DNA of 20,198 nt from an uncultured Pedobacter sp. (GCA_946478755.1 CAMLDJ010000072.1:1-20198); one strand, 5' to 3'. Positions 1 through 8,208 are shown, numbered from the stretch's first letter. The notes: generated from the letters alone by a model not told the origin. Translations and numbers: made by a program.

Positions 1-41
1 TTATTCGGTTCATTTCTATGATAAAAAGGTATGTTTGTATT

Positions 42-899
42 ATGGTCAAACAAAATATGCATCAGCAGATAGAGCTGGAATACCTCAAAACCGATCACTG
101 CCCACTGGGTGACCGGCAGTATAGTTTCTTTGAAATGGTTTATCTCATTTCTGGTAAAGGCACCGTCTGCATCAACGGTAACCGCATGGCCTATCGTGAT
201 GGGAACCTGTTATTGCTCACACCCAACGACCGCCATACTTTCGAGATAGCCGAGGTAACAGAATTTCTGCTGATCCGGATTAGCGACAGTTACATTCGCA
301 GCTACCCCTGGAAAAGTATTCACCATCTGGAATGTCTCCTCTTCTATGCCACCCATCTGTCGGGTTGCGTAATGCGCTGCAAAGACGACAGCCGCCTGGT
401 TGAAATGATTGTCGAATCGCTGCTGTTCGGAATGAAGCTTGGGGGTGTTTACCAACAGGATCTGGACATGAACCTGGTGAACGCGCTGATTGTTATCGCG
501 GCAAGGAACATTTCAAAGATACGGCCTGACAATGTCCGTACCAATACAGACAAGCGCATCCTCCAGATCATCAACCACATCGAACGCCATATTTTTGTGC
601 CAGATCAGCTGACTGCGGCTGCCATAAGTCAGGCTTTTGGGATTTCACAGGCTTATCTGGGGGTGTACTTCAAAAAGCAGTGCGGTGAAACCATTCAGCA
701 GTTCATTAGCAGCTACAGGACCCGGCTGATCGAATGGCGGTTAAAGTTCAGCGACCTGCGGATCAATGAACTGGCTGATGAATTCGGCTTTGCCGATGGC
801 AGTCACCTGAACAAGTTCTTTAAGAAGCAAAAAGGTATGAGTTTAACCGGATACCGGAATCATATCACATCCATCAAAACGAATTTCTCTCCATCATAA
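42..899 (+). CDS. AraC-family transcriptional regulator
   Basis: This is a DNA-binding activator/repressor of the AraC/XylS family, about 285 residues from the ATG at 42. The N-terminal ~90 residues look like the cupin-type effector-binding domain (a GKGTVCINGN turn followed by LLLLTPNDRHTFEI). The C-terminal ~105 residues form the double helix-turn-helix: the first HTH contains the segment LTAAAISQAFGISQAYLGVYF and the second INELADEFGFADGSHLNKFF, followed by the usual KKQKGMSLTGYR. The length fits the family. In-frame ATGs lie at 18, 42 and 57, and no clear ribosome site decides between them; I prefer 42 because the cupin begins shortly after it. Its upstream region is outside the window. 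It converges on the GntR gene, overlapping its 3' end by 26 bp. It may control the glycan locus to the right or a gene to the left; the sequence does not say which. Confidence 0.9.
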   Translation: MVKQNMHQQIELEYLKTDHCPLGDRQYSFFEMVYLISGKGTVCINGNRMAYRDGNLLLLTPNDRHTFEIAEVTEFLLIRISDSYIRSYPWKSIHHLECLLFYATHLSGCVMRCKDDSRLVEMIVESLLFGMKLGGVYQQDLDMNLVNALIVIAARNISKIRPDNVRTNTDKRILQIINHIERHIFVPDQLTAAAISQAFGISQAYLGVYFKKQCGETIQQFISSYRTRLIEWRLKFSDLRINELADEFGFADGSHLNKFFKKQKGMSLTGYRNHITSIKTNFSPS

Positions 900-1896
900 T
901 AAATGGATTTTCCAGGTGCTTTCGTTTTGCATTCAATATCATTTCTGCGATCGTGGTGCCCATCCCTTCAAAATCTGTGGTGATGGTGGTGATGCCATCA
1001 GCGATTACACTTTTAAGCGGGGTTTCATTATAAGAGATGATGCCGATGTCTTTTCCGAGCACCCAGTCATTAGTTTTGGTGGCATGAATTAATCTGACCA
1101 GATCATTATCATCAATCACCAGACAGAGATCATGCTTGCGGCATTTAAAACTCTCCGTGTTTCTGATCACCTCAAACTTCATCTGGTGGTCTTCAAAGAA
1201 GTTGGTAAAACCTGTGATTACTCCGTAAGTCCTGATGTTGTCTGGAAACAACAAGATGACCCTTTCGTATTTCTTCAATCTTTCGAGGTGTGTAGTAAAG
1301 AAGTTATAAATATCATTTTTATAGTTCTGGCACACACTCGGATATTTCTTTCCGAACTCTTCCAGCCCTGAATCGAGGATGTAAAGTCTTTTTTGATCCA
1401 GCTGCTTTAAAATGTTAGCGGTCTGTTTGTGTATCTCAGGCATGATCACAAAAGTATTGTAGTGCCCTGCATGACTTTGGATCAGCGTTTCAAACACATT
1501 GATGTTATGGTGATGAAAATAGATGTCAACCTTTGCATGGTTCTTTATCGTTTTCATAAATGCATTGTACAGGATCTCCCGGTAGGGATTAAAGGTACTT
1601 AGCAAAAGGAAAATATTACGCGCTGACCTGACATTGGTGTTGGTTACAAAGTATCCTTTCCCGGGTACAGAATCTATGACACCTGCCGTACGCAGGTCGT
1701 TATACGCTTTAAATATGGAGCCCCTGGCTATAGAAAATTCTGAAGCGATATGGTTGACAGAAGGAATAATGTCCCCCTTCTGCAGCACCTGGTCTGATAT
1801 CGCCTGCTTGATGCATGTGACTATTTGTTTATATAGAGGAAGGGGTGAATTACTGTCTATGGTAATTATTGAATTGTAGGAAGGTGACTCGCTCAA
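874..1896 (-). CDS. GntR-family regulator with LacI-like sensor domain
   Basis: This is a cytoplasmic transcription factor of 340 residues. Residues ~18-85 are a GntR winged helix (LPLYKQIVTCIKQAI, then GDIIPSVNHIASEF, ARGSIFKAYNDLRTAG and the wing PGKGYFV). Residues ~90-335 resemble the periplasmic-binding-protein fold of LacI-type sensors (IFLLLSTFNPYREILYNAF, later WVLGKDIGIISYNETPL and ITTITTDFEGMG). In Bacteroidota this architecture usually senses a sugar and represses the neighbouring catabolic operon. The reading frame opens with TTG at 1896; a TGA lies two codons upstream and no ATG occurs until well past the HTH, so a TTG start is required unless there is a sequencing error. It is divergent from the GH89 gene, and the shared gap holds a promoter-like element and a tandem repeat that I infer to be its operator. 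Its ligand is probably an amino sugar or its phosphate, by context only. Confidence 0.9.
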   Translation of the reverse strand: MSESPSYNSIITIDSNSPLPLYKQIVTCIKQAISDQVLQKGDIIPSVNHIASEFSIARGSIFKAYNDLRTAGVIDSVPGKGYFVTNTNVRSARNIFLLLSTFNPYREILYNAFMKTIKNHAKVDIYFHHHNINVFETLIQSHAGHYNTFVIMPEIHKQTANILKQLDQKRLYILDSGLEEFGKKYPSVCQNYKNDIYNFFTTHLERLKKYERVILLFPDNIRTYGVITGFTNFFEDHQMKFEVIRNTESFKCRKHDLCLVIDDNDLVRLIHATKTNDWVLGKDIGIISYNETPLKSVIADGITTITTDFEGMGTTIAEMILNAKRKHLENPFIMMERNSF

Positions 1897-1939
1897 TTTT
1901 CAGGAAATTAAATAATCTGATCAAAATAAGTACTTTTTT

Positions 1940-1970
1940 TTTGATATATAAAATATAATAAATAATATTG
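1940..1970 (+). promoter_or_regulatory. Bacteroidota-type promoter for the GH89-murQ-susCD operon
   Basis: TTTG at 1940-1943 and TAATATTG at 1963-1970 are separated by 19 bp. They match the Bacteroidota -33 TTTG / -7 TAnnTTTG pattern with one mismatch in the -7 box. The spacer is almost pure A/T. Transcription would start near 1975-1978, about 40 nt before the chosen ATG at 2019. Motif matching by eye only; no start site is known. Confidence 0.5.
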
Positions 1971-1979
1971 TGAAAGTAA

Positions 1980-1999
1980 TGTACCAGTGTGTACCAGTT
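1980..1999. promoter_or_regulatory. 10-bp tandem repeat, candidate GntR operator
   Basis: TGTACCAGTG is followed immediately by TGTACCAGTT, giving two direct copies with a 10-bp period (one helical turn). They sit just downstream of the predicted transcription start and upstream of the GH89 ATG. A repressor bound here would block initiation or early elongation. Assignment to the adjacent GntR-family protein is inference from position. Confidence 0.45.
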
Positions 2000-2018
2000 C
2001 ATAAAATTAATAACGCGT

Positions 2019-4244
2019 ATGAATCAGATTTACAGATTAGTAGCTGTGGGTTTCTTAATGTTTTTTTTGTTGCTGTTTGAAGCAGAAAAGTGTACTGCCC
2101 AGCTCAATACCGATGCGGCGGAGGCCTTTGTAGCCAGGGTGGTTCAAGGCAAGAAAAATGCATTTAAGGTAGAGGACCTGCCCAAGGAAGATGGTCGGGA
2201 TCTTTTTGAGATTGAGAGCAAAGACGGTAAGATTGTGTTGCGCGGATCAAATGGCGTAAGCATTGGATCTGCTTTAAATTACTATCTGAAAACTTACTGC
2301 AACAGCGAGATCTCATGGAACAGCCCACATCCTGATCTTCCTGCCAAAATCCCGGAAGTGAAACAGAAAATCAGGAAAACTTCGCCTTATTCCTATCGTT
2401 ATTACCTTAATTATTGCACCTTCAATTACACCATGGTATGGTGGGATTGGGAACGCTGGGAACAGGAAATAGACTGGATGGCGCTGAATGGAATTAATAT
2501 GCCCCTGGCTGTGCTTGGACAGAATTCAGTATGGCAAAAGGTGTATCGCGATATGGGTTTTTCTGATAAGGACCTTCAGAACTTTTTCAGTGGTCCGGCT
2601 TATTCTGCCTTTAACTGGATGGGGGTGTTGGATAACTGGGGCGGCCCTTTGCCTCAACACTTGATAGACGCTCATGAAGAATTGCAAAAGAAGATATTGG
2701 AAAGGCAGCGCTCGCTTGGGATGAAGCCGGTATTGCCAGCATTTACTGGTCATGTACCTCCGGGACTGCGCGACAAATTTCCTAAAGCGAAGATCAATAC
2801 GGTAGACTGGCAGGGCTTTCCTAAAACCAGTGTGCTGGATCCGAATGATCCCTTGTTTAAGGAGATAGGAAAGCGGTTTATCGCCGAGCAGACCAAAACC
2901 TTTGGTACGGATCACCTTTATTCGGCAGATACCTTTATAGAAATGATCCCCCCATCAGCCGATTCCTTATTTCTTAATGATATGAGCCGGAGAACCTACG
3001 AATCCATGGCAAGTGCCGATCCGGAAGCCGTTTGGATCATGCAGGGCTGGATGTTTCATTATCTCTCCAATTTCTGGAAACCCACTCAGATCAAGGCATT
3101 GCTTAATGCTGTGCCAAACGATAAAATGATTATACTGGATCTGTTCAGTGAAAATAATCCGGTATGGAGCCGTACAGAAGGTTATTATGGAAAACCATGG
3201 ATCTGGTGCATGCTGCATAATTTTGGTGGCAATATCAGTCTGTACGGGCGTATGGACAACGTTGCGAAAGATCCTGCTGAAGCCCTTCACAACAAGCAGT
3301 CTGGCAAAATGCTCGGCATTGGCCTGACGCCGGAAGGCATAGAGCAAAATCCGGTAATGTATGCGCTGATGGTTGAAAACACCTGGAGGGATACGCCAAT
3401 TGATGTGGGCCAATGGCTTAATGGTTATGTAACACGCCGGTATGGAAAGGAAAATCTAAACGCCCGGCAAGCCTGGGAAATACTCCGGAACACGGTTTAC
3501 AAGGGCAACCTGGTTTCAGGGGGACCAGAATCCATCATCACTGGTAGGCCAACCCTGGAAGACAAGGCCAGGTGGGCAAGAACAGCACTTCATTACGATC
3601 CTGCCGAGCTATTAAAGGCCTGGGACCTGGAGATAAAAGCTGCTGTGGAACTCAAAAATAGCGAGGACTTTCAATATGACCTTGTGGATTTAGGCAGACA
3701 GGTGCTGGCCAACTATGCCAACCTGCTTCAACAAAAATTTGCGGCGGCTTATAAAGAAAAAAGAATGGCTGATTGTGATAGATTCAGCAGGGAGTTCCTT
3801 ATGCTGATCGATGATCTGGACCAACTGTTGGCTACGCGCAGGGAATTTTTATTGGGTGTATGGCTGGAAGATGCGAAACGCTGGGGTACCAATCCGGCCG
3901 AAAAGAAGCTGTATGAAAAAAACGCAAGGAACATCATCACTACCTGGGGCGATAAAGATAGCAAGCTGCATGATTATGCCTGCCGGCAATGGTCCGGTTT
4001 GCTTAAAAACTTTTATAAAGCGCGTTGGGAAAGCTTTTTCCGTTACCTGAAAAACGCCAGGGAAAATAAAAAAGATGTAGATCTAAAGCAGTTTGAAGAG
4101 CTGGTCAAGAATTGGGAAGGGAAATGGGTCAATAGCAATGAGCTATTTTCCGCTAAGCCAAATGGCGATCCGGTCTCAGTTTCGGTAAAAATGCATGGAA
4201 AATATGCCCCGGTCATCTCTGCCGCATATCGTGCTAAAAAATAG
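2019..4244 (+). CDS. Secreted alpha-N-acetylglucosaminidase (GH89, NAGLU-like)
   Basis: This retaining glycoside hydrolase of family GH89 is predicted to release terminal non-reducing alpha-linked GlcNAc. It has 741 residues from the ATG at 2019; a GTG ten codons upstream was rejected because the ATG gives a clean signal peptide (basic start, hydrophobic LVAVGFLMFFLLLF, likely cut after CTA). An N-terminal alpha/beta domain (about 30-120) precedes the TIM-barrel domain, which starts near YYLNYCTFNYTMVWWDWERW. The motif YSADTFIEMIPPS carries the expected acid/base Glu (~E308). LDLFSENNPVW and the near-invariant WCMLHNFGGN follow. GIGLTPEGIEQN carries the expected nucleophile Glu (~E439), by analogy with human NAGLU. 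An alpha-helical C-terminal domain completes it, so the enzyme looks intact. There is no lipobox, so it is probably periplasmic. It is the first gene of the operon, 52 bp before murQ. The natural substrate (mucin-type, heparan-type or bacterial glycan) cannot be told from sequence. Confidence 0.95.
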   Translation: MNQIYRLVAVGFLMFFLLLFEAEKCTAQLNTDAAEAFVARVVQGKKNAFKVEDLPKEDGRDLFEIESKDGKIVLRGSNGVSIGSALNYYLKTYCNSEISWNSPHPDLPAKIPEVKQKIRKTSPYSYRYYLNYCTFNYTMVWWDWERWEQEIDWMALNGINMPLAVLGQNSVWQKVYRDMGFSDKDLQNFFSGPAYSAFNWMGVLDNWGGPLPQHLIDAHEELQKKILERQRSLGMKPVLPAFTGHVPPGLRDKFPKAKINTVDWQGFPKTSVLDPNDPLFKEIGKRFIAEQTKTFGTDHLYSADTFIEMIPPSADSLFLNDMSRRTYESMASADPEAVWIMQGWMFHYLSNFWKPTQIKALLNAVPNDKMIILDLFSENNPVWSRTEGYYGKPWIWCMLHNFGGNISLYGRMDNVAKDPAEALHNKQSGKMLGIGLTPEGIEQNPVMYALMVENTWRDTPIDVGQWLNGYVTRRYGKENLNARQAWEILRNTVYKGNLVSGGPESIITGRPTLEDKARWARTALHYDPAELLKAWDLEIKAAVELKNSEDFQYDLVDLGRQVLANYANLLQQKFAAAYKEKRMADCDRFSREFLMLIDDLDQLLATRREFLLGVWLEDAKRWGTNPAEKKLYEKNARNIITTWGDKDSKLHDYACRQWSGLLKNFYKARWESFFRYLKNARENKKDVDLKQFEELVKNWEGKWVNSNELFSAKPNGDPVSVSVKMHGKYAPVISAAYRAKK

Positions 4245-4255
4245 AATGAGGAGAT

Positions 4256-4269
4256 TTTTTGCGCAAAAA
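4256..4269. repeat. Perfect 14-bp palindrome in the GH89-murQ gap
   Basis: TTTTTGCGCAAAAA reads the same on both strands and sits 12 bp after the GH89 stop. It could be a weak intra-operon hairpin or a protein site. With no loop and a poor T-run after it, it is not a convincing terminator. Confidence 0.4.
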
Positions 4270-4296
4270 TTTTAAAAAAAAAGAAAAATATAACCC

Positions 4297-5112
4297 ATGA
4301 GTATAGAGAAAATAACAGAAATGTCTTCCAAATACCGGCATCTGGAGAAAATGACGACAAAAGAAATCCTGAATAATATCAATGAGGAAGATCAGACCGT
4401 TGCACTTTCAGTCAGAACGATTATTCCCCAGGTGGAGGCTTTGGTAAACAGCATCGCTGAAAAGATGGCAGGAGGTGGAAGGTTATTTTACATTGGGGCG
4501 GGTACCAGTGGCAGACTTGGTGTGCTTGATGCCAGTGAATGTCCGCCCACCTATGGTGTGCCGGCAAGCCAGGTGATCGGTATTATGGCAGGGGGGGATG
4601 CCGCGCTTCGCTTTGGAATCGAAGATGTAGAAGATAAAGAGGAACAGGGCTGGGCTGATCTTGAAGATTATGCGATAAATGCCAATGATGTTGTGGTTGG
4701 CCTGGCTGCCAGCGGAACCACTCCATATGTGGTTGGTGCACTTAAGCAAGCACAGAAAGCAGGTATTGTTACCGGCTGTATCGTTTGTAACGCCAATAGC
4801 CCTATCGCCCGATATTCAACTTATCCGATCGAGGTCATTGTGGGGCCTGAGTTTGTGACTGGCAGCACAAGAATGAAAAGCGGCACTGCGCAAAAACTTG
4901 TCCTCAATATGATCTCCACGAGCGTCATGATCAAACTTGGCCGTGTACAAGACAATAGGATGGTCCATATGGAGATCAGCAACAGCAAACTGATGGACAG
5001 AGGGGTCAGAATGCTGATGGAGAAAGCTGGCATAACCGATTACAAAGCTGCCGAGCAAGCCTTGCTCAAATACGGAAATGTTAAGCGGGCGCTTGAAAAT
5101 TATAAAAATTAA
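4297..5112 (+). CDS. murQ: N-acetylmuramic acid 6-phosphate etherase MurQ
   Basis: MurQ is a cytoplasmic enzyme that cleaves the D-lactyl ether of MurNAc-6-phosphate, giving GlcNAc-6-phosphate and D-lactate. The 271-residue protein is the normal SIS-fold type. The sugar-phosphate loop IGAGTSGRLGVLDASECPPT lies at ~66-85 and contains E81, which matches the acid/base Glu83 of the E. coli enzyme. E112, 31 residues further on, matches the second catalytic Glu (E. coli Glu114) by spacing. The segment GPEFVTGSTRMKSGTAQK and the substrate-binding helix that follows are present. The ATG at 4297 is used; an ATG at 4321 would also be possible but would remove conserved N-terminal sequence. The gene lies between GH89 and susC on the same strand. 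No MurNAc kinase, PTS component or muramidase is in the window, so its substrate must be made by proteins encoded elsewhere. Confidence 0.96.
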   Translation: MSIEKITEMSSKYRHLEKMTTKEILNNINEEDQTVALSVRTIIPQVEALVNSIAEKMAGGGRLFYIGAGTSGRLGVLDASECPPTYGVPASQVIGIMAGGDAALRFGIEDVEDKEEQGWADLEDYAINANDVVVGLAASGTTPYVVGALKQAQKAGIVTGCIVCNANSPIARYSTYPIEVIVGPEFVTGSTRMKSGTAQKLVLNMISTSVMIKLGRVQDNRMVHMEISNSKLMDRGVRMLMEKAGITDYKAAEQALLKYGNVKRALENYKN

Positions 5113-5157
5113 TAAAGAATTGCATCTCGTATATGAACCACTATACACAACAGCAAT

Positions 5158-5179
5158 CAAAGGAGGTCCGATGAATTAG
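5158..5179 (+). promoter_or_regulatory. Strong SD-like sequence followed by a two-codon ORF
   Basis: The sequence AAAGGAGGT near 5159-5167 is an almost perfect Shine-Dalgarno core, which is unusual in this phylum. Four bases on, ATG AAT TAG (5171-5179) makes a Met-Asn-stop minimal ORF, 14 bp before the hairpin at 5193. It may be chance or a translational leader for susC. Confidence 0.25.
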
Positions 5180-5192
5180 ATAGACAAAAAAA

Positions 5193-5213
5193 GGGAGATA
5201 CGCCATATCTCCC
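5193..5213 (-). terminator. Stem-loop in susC leader, terminator-like when read leftward
   Basis: GGGAGATA (5193-5200) pairs perfectly with TATCTCCC (5206-5213) around a 5-nt loop. On the minus strand the stem is followed directly by a run of seven T, the classic intrinsic-terminator layout. On the plus strand there is no T-run, so it would act there only as a leader or mRNA-stabilising hairpin. No minus-strand gene lies nearby, so a leftward transcript would be antisense to the 5' part of susC. Confidence 0.5.
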
Positions 5214-5255
5214 CCTGATCAATAAAAAAAATCAATCAAATAATTAAGCTAATTT

Positions 5256-8168
5256 ATGAAAAAAATTATAGCATCTATGGTGTTGCTGCTGCTTTGTGCG
5301 GTTACAACATTAAAGGCACAGCAAAAAATGCTCCCCGGGAAGGTAACGGATCAGACAAATGGGCCACTTCCGGGCGTAAGTGTAAGGATAAAAGGCAGCA
5401 GCACCGGAACATCCACCGACACGCAGGGCCGATTTTCCTTAAGTATTCCTACTGATGGAAATGTGGTCCTTGTTTTTTCCTATATCGGATTTGAACCGCA
5501 GGAGGTGGTCGTCTCTGATCAATCCAGCTTAAATATCGTCTTGAAAGCAGCAGATAAGTCCTTGAACGAAGTGGTGGTGATCGGATATGGTACGCAGGAA
5601 AAGAAAGAGATTACCAGCGCAGTAGCTTCAGTGAATGAAAAAGATTTTAACAAGGGAAATGTAAATGATGCGGTCAGCTTGCTTCAGGGAAAAGTAGCAG
5701 GGTTAAGCATCAGCAAACCTGGAAGTAATCCTAACCAGTCGGCAACCATCCGTTTGCGTGGGCTTTCCACGCTTGGTGGTAATGCGAGTCCGCTGGTGGT
5801 AGTGGATGGCGTGATCGGTGTAAGCCTGAGTGGCGTGGATCCTAACGATATTGAGACCATTGACGTATTGAAGGATGCTTCTGCAGCCGCCATTTATGGC
5901 AGCAGGGGCGCAAGTGGTGTGATCCTGATCAGTACCAAGAAAGGGAAGTCCGGCCGCACCCAACTGGAATATAATGCGTATGCCTCATCCGAAGAAGTGT
6001 CCAGAACGGTAGATGTAATGAGCCCCGACGAGTTCAGAAACCTGGGCATCGGTACTGATTTCGGCAACAATACCAACTGGTTCGATGAAATTACCAATAC
6101 CGCCTATTCGCAGGTACACAATCTTGCCCTTACCGGCGGAACGGAACAGAGCTCCTATAGGGCGGCTGTTAATTACCGTGATATTAAAGGGACTGCACTG
6201 CATTCCGGCTTCGAGCGCCTCAATGGCCGGATTAACCTGAACCAGAAGGCACTCGACAACCGGTTATCGGTTTCTTTGAATATGATGGCCACCACCTTGA
6301 ACGCTGAAGGTGGAAGCAATGATGCGTTTAAATACGCGTCTATCTACAATCCGACAGCACCCGTCCGGTCAGACGCTGCTGAGTATGCCCAATATGGAGG
6401 GTATTTCCAGCAAACGCTTTATGACTACCTGAATCCGGTAGCGATGTTAGAGCAGATCAGAAACGAACGGCAAACCAACCTGGTCAACGTCAGCCTGGAA
6501 GCTGAATATAAGCCGACAGACAAATTGAGCCTGTTGGCAAGATACGGTCGGCAGCGCCAGACTTCAGAACGGAGTGAATATTTCTCCAAAAACAGCTATG
6601 GCACAGGCATGAACAAGAATGGCTATGCAACGAAAGAGCAGGAGAAAAACAACAATCAGCTGTTTGAAAGCACAGCTACCTATGCTGACCAATTCGGGCC
6701 ACTAAAATTAACGGGTTTGCTCGGCTATTCCTACCAGGAGTTTGTAAATGATGGCTTTGGGGCTAATGGCGGTAATTTCCTTTCCGATGCCTTTACCTAC
6801 AATAACCTGGGTGCCGCTCAGGATTTCGCCAATGGCATAGGCACGGCTACCAGTTTTAAGAATGCGAACAAGGTCATCGGCGTTTTCAGCAGGGTCAACC
6901 TGAACTACCATGATACTTATTTTCTTTCCGCCAGTTTAAGACGTGAGGGGTCGACGATGTTTGGTGCAGGTAATAAATGGGGGAACTTTCCAGCGGTAAG
7001 CGCTGGTGTGGCCATTGATAAATTGCTGGACATCAAAGGGGTGAACAGTTTGAAAATAAGAGGTAGCTATGGTGTTGCCGGGAATACGCCGCCATCGGCT
7101 TACCTTTCGCTGTTAAGGCTGGCACCGATAGGGAATTTCTATTACAACGGGAAGTGGATTCCAAGCTATGGGCCTGCAAGCAATCCCAATCCAGACCTCA
7201 GGTGGGAAAGAAAGGCGGAATTTGATATCGGTGCCGATTTCAGCTTGCTGGACAACCGCCTTTCCGGATCATTGGATTATTATAAAAGAAGTACAACAGA
7301 TCTGATCTACCCCTTGTCGGTTCCTGTTCCGCCAAATCTTGTCGAAACTACACAGTTAAATATAGGGGAGATCAGCAGCAGCGGGTTGGAGGCGGCTTTG
7401 AGCTTCCAGGCTATTAAAAGAGACAAGTTTTCCTGGACAAGCGGTATCAATGGTACCTATTATATCAATAATACATTGGTGTCCCTGTCCGACAAAGCAG
7501 AAGGATTGGAATTTGGTGGACGCAGGGTAACATCGGTATTGGGGAACCCAGGACTCGGGAATACTCCGGCCACTGTCGTAGAAGAAGGGAAAGCGCTTGG
7601 ACTGATCTGGGGCCTCCGTTATGACGGACTAACTGAAGATGGAAAATGGAAATTCAGAGATCTGAATGCGGACGGGAAGATCGATGTGAATGATGAAAGT
7701 GTAATCGGCAATGGTCTTCCAAAGTTCCAGCTCGGGTTTACCAATACCTTTACCTATGGTAATTTTGACCTCAACTTTTTTCTACGCGGAACATTCGGCC
7801 ATGATCTCGTGAATACCTACAGGGTGTTTTATGAAGGGAAAAATGTGGCCACTTCTTATAATGTGGTGAATACTAAATATTTCAATCCGCAACTGAACGA
7901 TGTGCAGAAGTTCAGCGATTACTATGTAGAGAAAGGCGACTATGTGACGCTTGACAATGCCACGCTGGGCTACAATCTGCCGGTAAAAGGTAAAAAGATA
8001 TCGAAACTCAGGTTATATCTGTCGGGGCAGAATCTTTTTGTGATCACCCGATATACCGGTGTTGATCCGGAGGTAAGGCAAAGCAGTGCATTGGCACCGG
8101 GGGTAGACTGGCGTGACAACTGGTTTTCTTCGCGCACCTATTCATTGGGCATCCAGTTAGGCCTTTAA
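5256..8168 (+). CDS. SusC-family TonB-dependent outer membrane receptor
   Basis: This is the outer-membrane glycan importer of the SusC/RagA family, working with the SusD-like lipoprotein encoded just downstream. It has 970 residues, slightly short for the family but complete. The order is: signal peptide (MKKIIASMVLLLLCAVTTLKA), a carboxypeptidase-D-regulatory-like domain (~25-105, PLPGVSVRIKGSSTGTSTD...GRFSLSIP), the family segment SLNEVVVIGYGTQEKKEITS, the plug (~115-225, LLQGKVAGLSISKPGSNPN to ASGVILISTKKGKSG), and a 22-strand-type barrel to the C-terminus. There is no extra N-terminal STN domain, which agrees with the absence of an ECF sigma/anti-sigma pair. The gene follows murQ after 143 bp with leader structures, and the SusD-like gene starts about 40 bp after its stop. 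The imported glycan is unknown; GH89 and MurQ next door point to amino sugars. Confidence 0.95.
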   Translation: MKKIIASMVLLLLCAVTTLKAQQKMLPGKVTDQTNGPLPGVSVRIKGSSTGTSTDTQGRFSLSIPTDGNVVLVFSYIGFEPQEVVVSDQSSLNIVLKAADKSLNEVVVIGYGTQEKKEITSAVASVNEKDFNKGNVNDAVSLLQGKVAGLSISKPGSNPNQSATIRLRGLSTLGGNASPLVVVDGVIGVSLSGVDPNDIETIDVLKDASAAAIYGSRGASGVILISTKKGKSGRTQLEYNAYASSEEVSRTVDVMSPDEFRNLGIGTDFGNNTNWFDEITNTAYSQVHNLALTGGTEQSSYRAAVNYRDIKGTALHSGFERLNGRINLNQKALDNRLSVSLNMMATTLNAEGGSNDAFKYASIYNPTAPVRSDAAEYAQYGGYFQQTLYDYLNPVAMLEQIRNERQTNLVNVSLEAEYKPTDKLSLLARYGRQRQTSERSEYFSKNSYGTGMNKNGYATKEQEKNNNQLFESTATYADQFGPLKLTGLLGYSYQEFVNDGFGANGGNFLSDAFTYNNLGAAQDFANGIGTATSFKNANKVIGVFSRVNLNYHDTYFLSASLRREGSTMFGAGNKWGNFPAVSAGVAIDKLLDIKGVNSLKIRGSYGVAGNTPPSAYLSLLRLAPIGNFYYNGKWIPSYGPASNPNPDLRWERKAEFDIGADFSLLDNRLSGSLDYYKRSTTDLIYPLSVPVPPNLVETTQLNIGEISSSGLEAALSFQAIKRDKFSWTSGINGTYYINNTLVSLSDKAEGLEFGGRRVTSVLGNPGLGNTPATVVEEGKALGLIWGLRYDGLTEDGKWKFRDLNADGKIDVNDESVIGNGLPKFQLGFTNTFTYGNFDLNFFLRGTFGHDLVNTYRVFYEGKNVATSYNVVNTKYFNPQLNDVQKFSDYYVEKGDYVTLDNATLGYNLPVKGKKISKLRLYLSGQNLFVITRYTGVDPEVRQSSALAPGVDWRDNWFSSRTYSLGIQLGL

Positions 8169-8208
8169 GCATGTTAACACATCAATAATGGATTTAAACA
8201 GATTAATT

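Noticed and set aside
1989..2018. GTG start adding ten residues to the GH89 protein
   Set aside because: It lies within the tandem repeat and would put the basic/polar residues YQFIKLITR ahead of an otherwise ordinary signal peptide. The ATG at 2019 gives a standard one.
2019..2110. Lipoprotein signal in the GH89 protein
   Set aside because: The only Cys near the signal is preceded by AEK, which does not fit a lipobox, so a signal peptidase I site is more likely.
2526..3413. Long minus-strand open frames opposite the GH89 gene
   Set aside because: They lie entirely within a well-supported gene, show no domain and are typical shadow frames.
8188..8208. Earlier ATG for the SusD-like protein
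   Set aside because: It would add MDLNRLI in front of a complete lipoprotein signal; the ATG at 8209 gives the usual signal length and Cys at residue 20.
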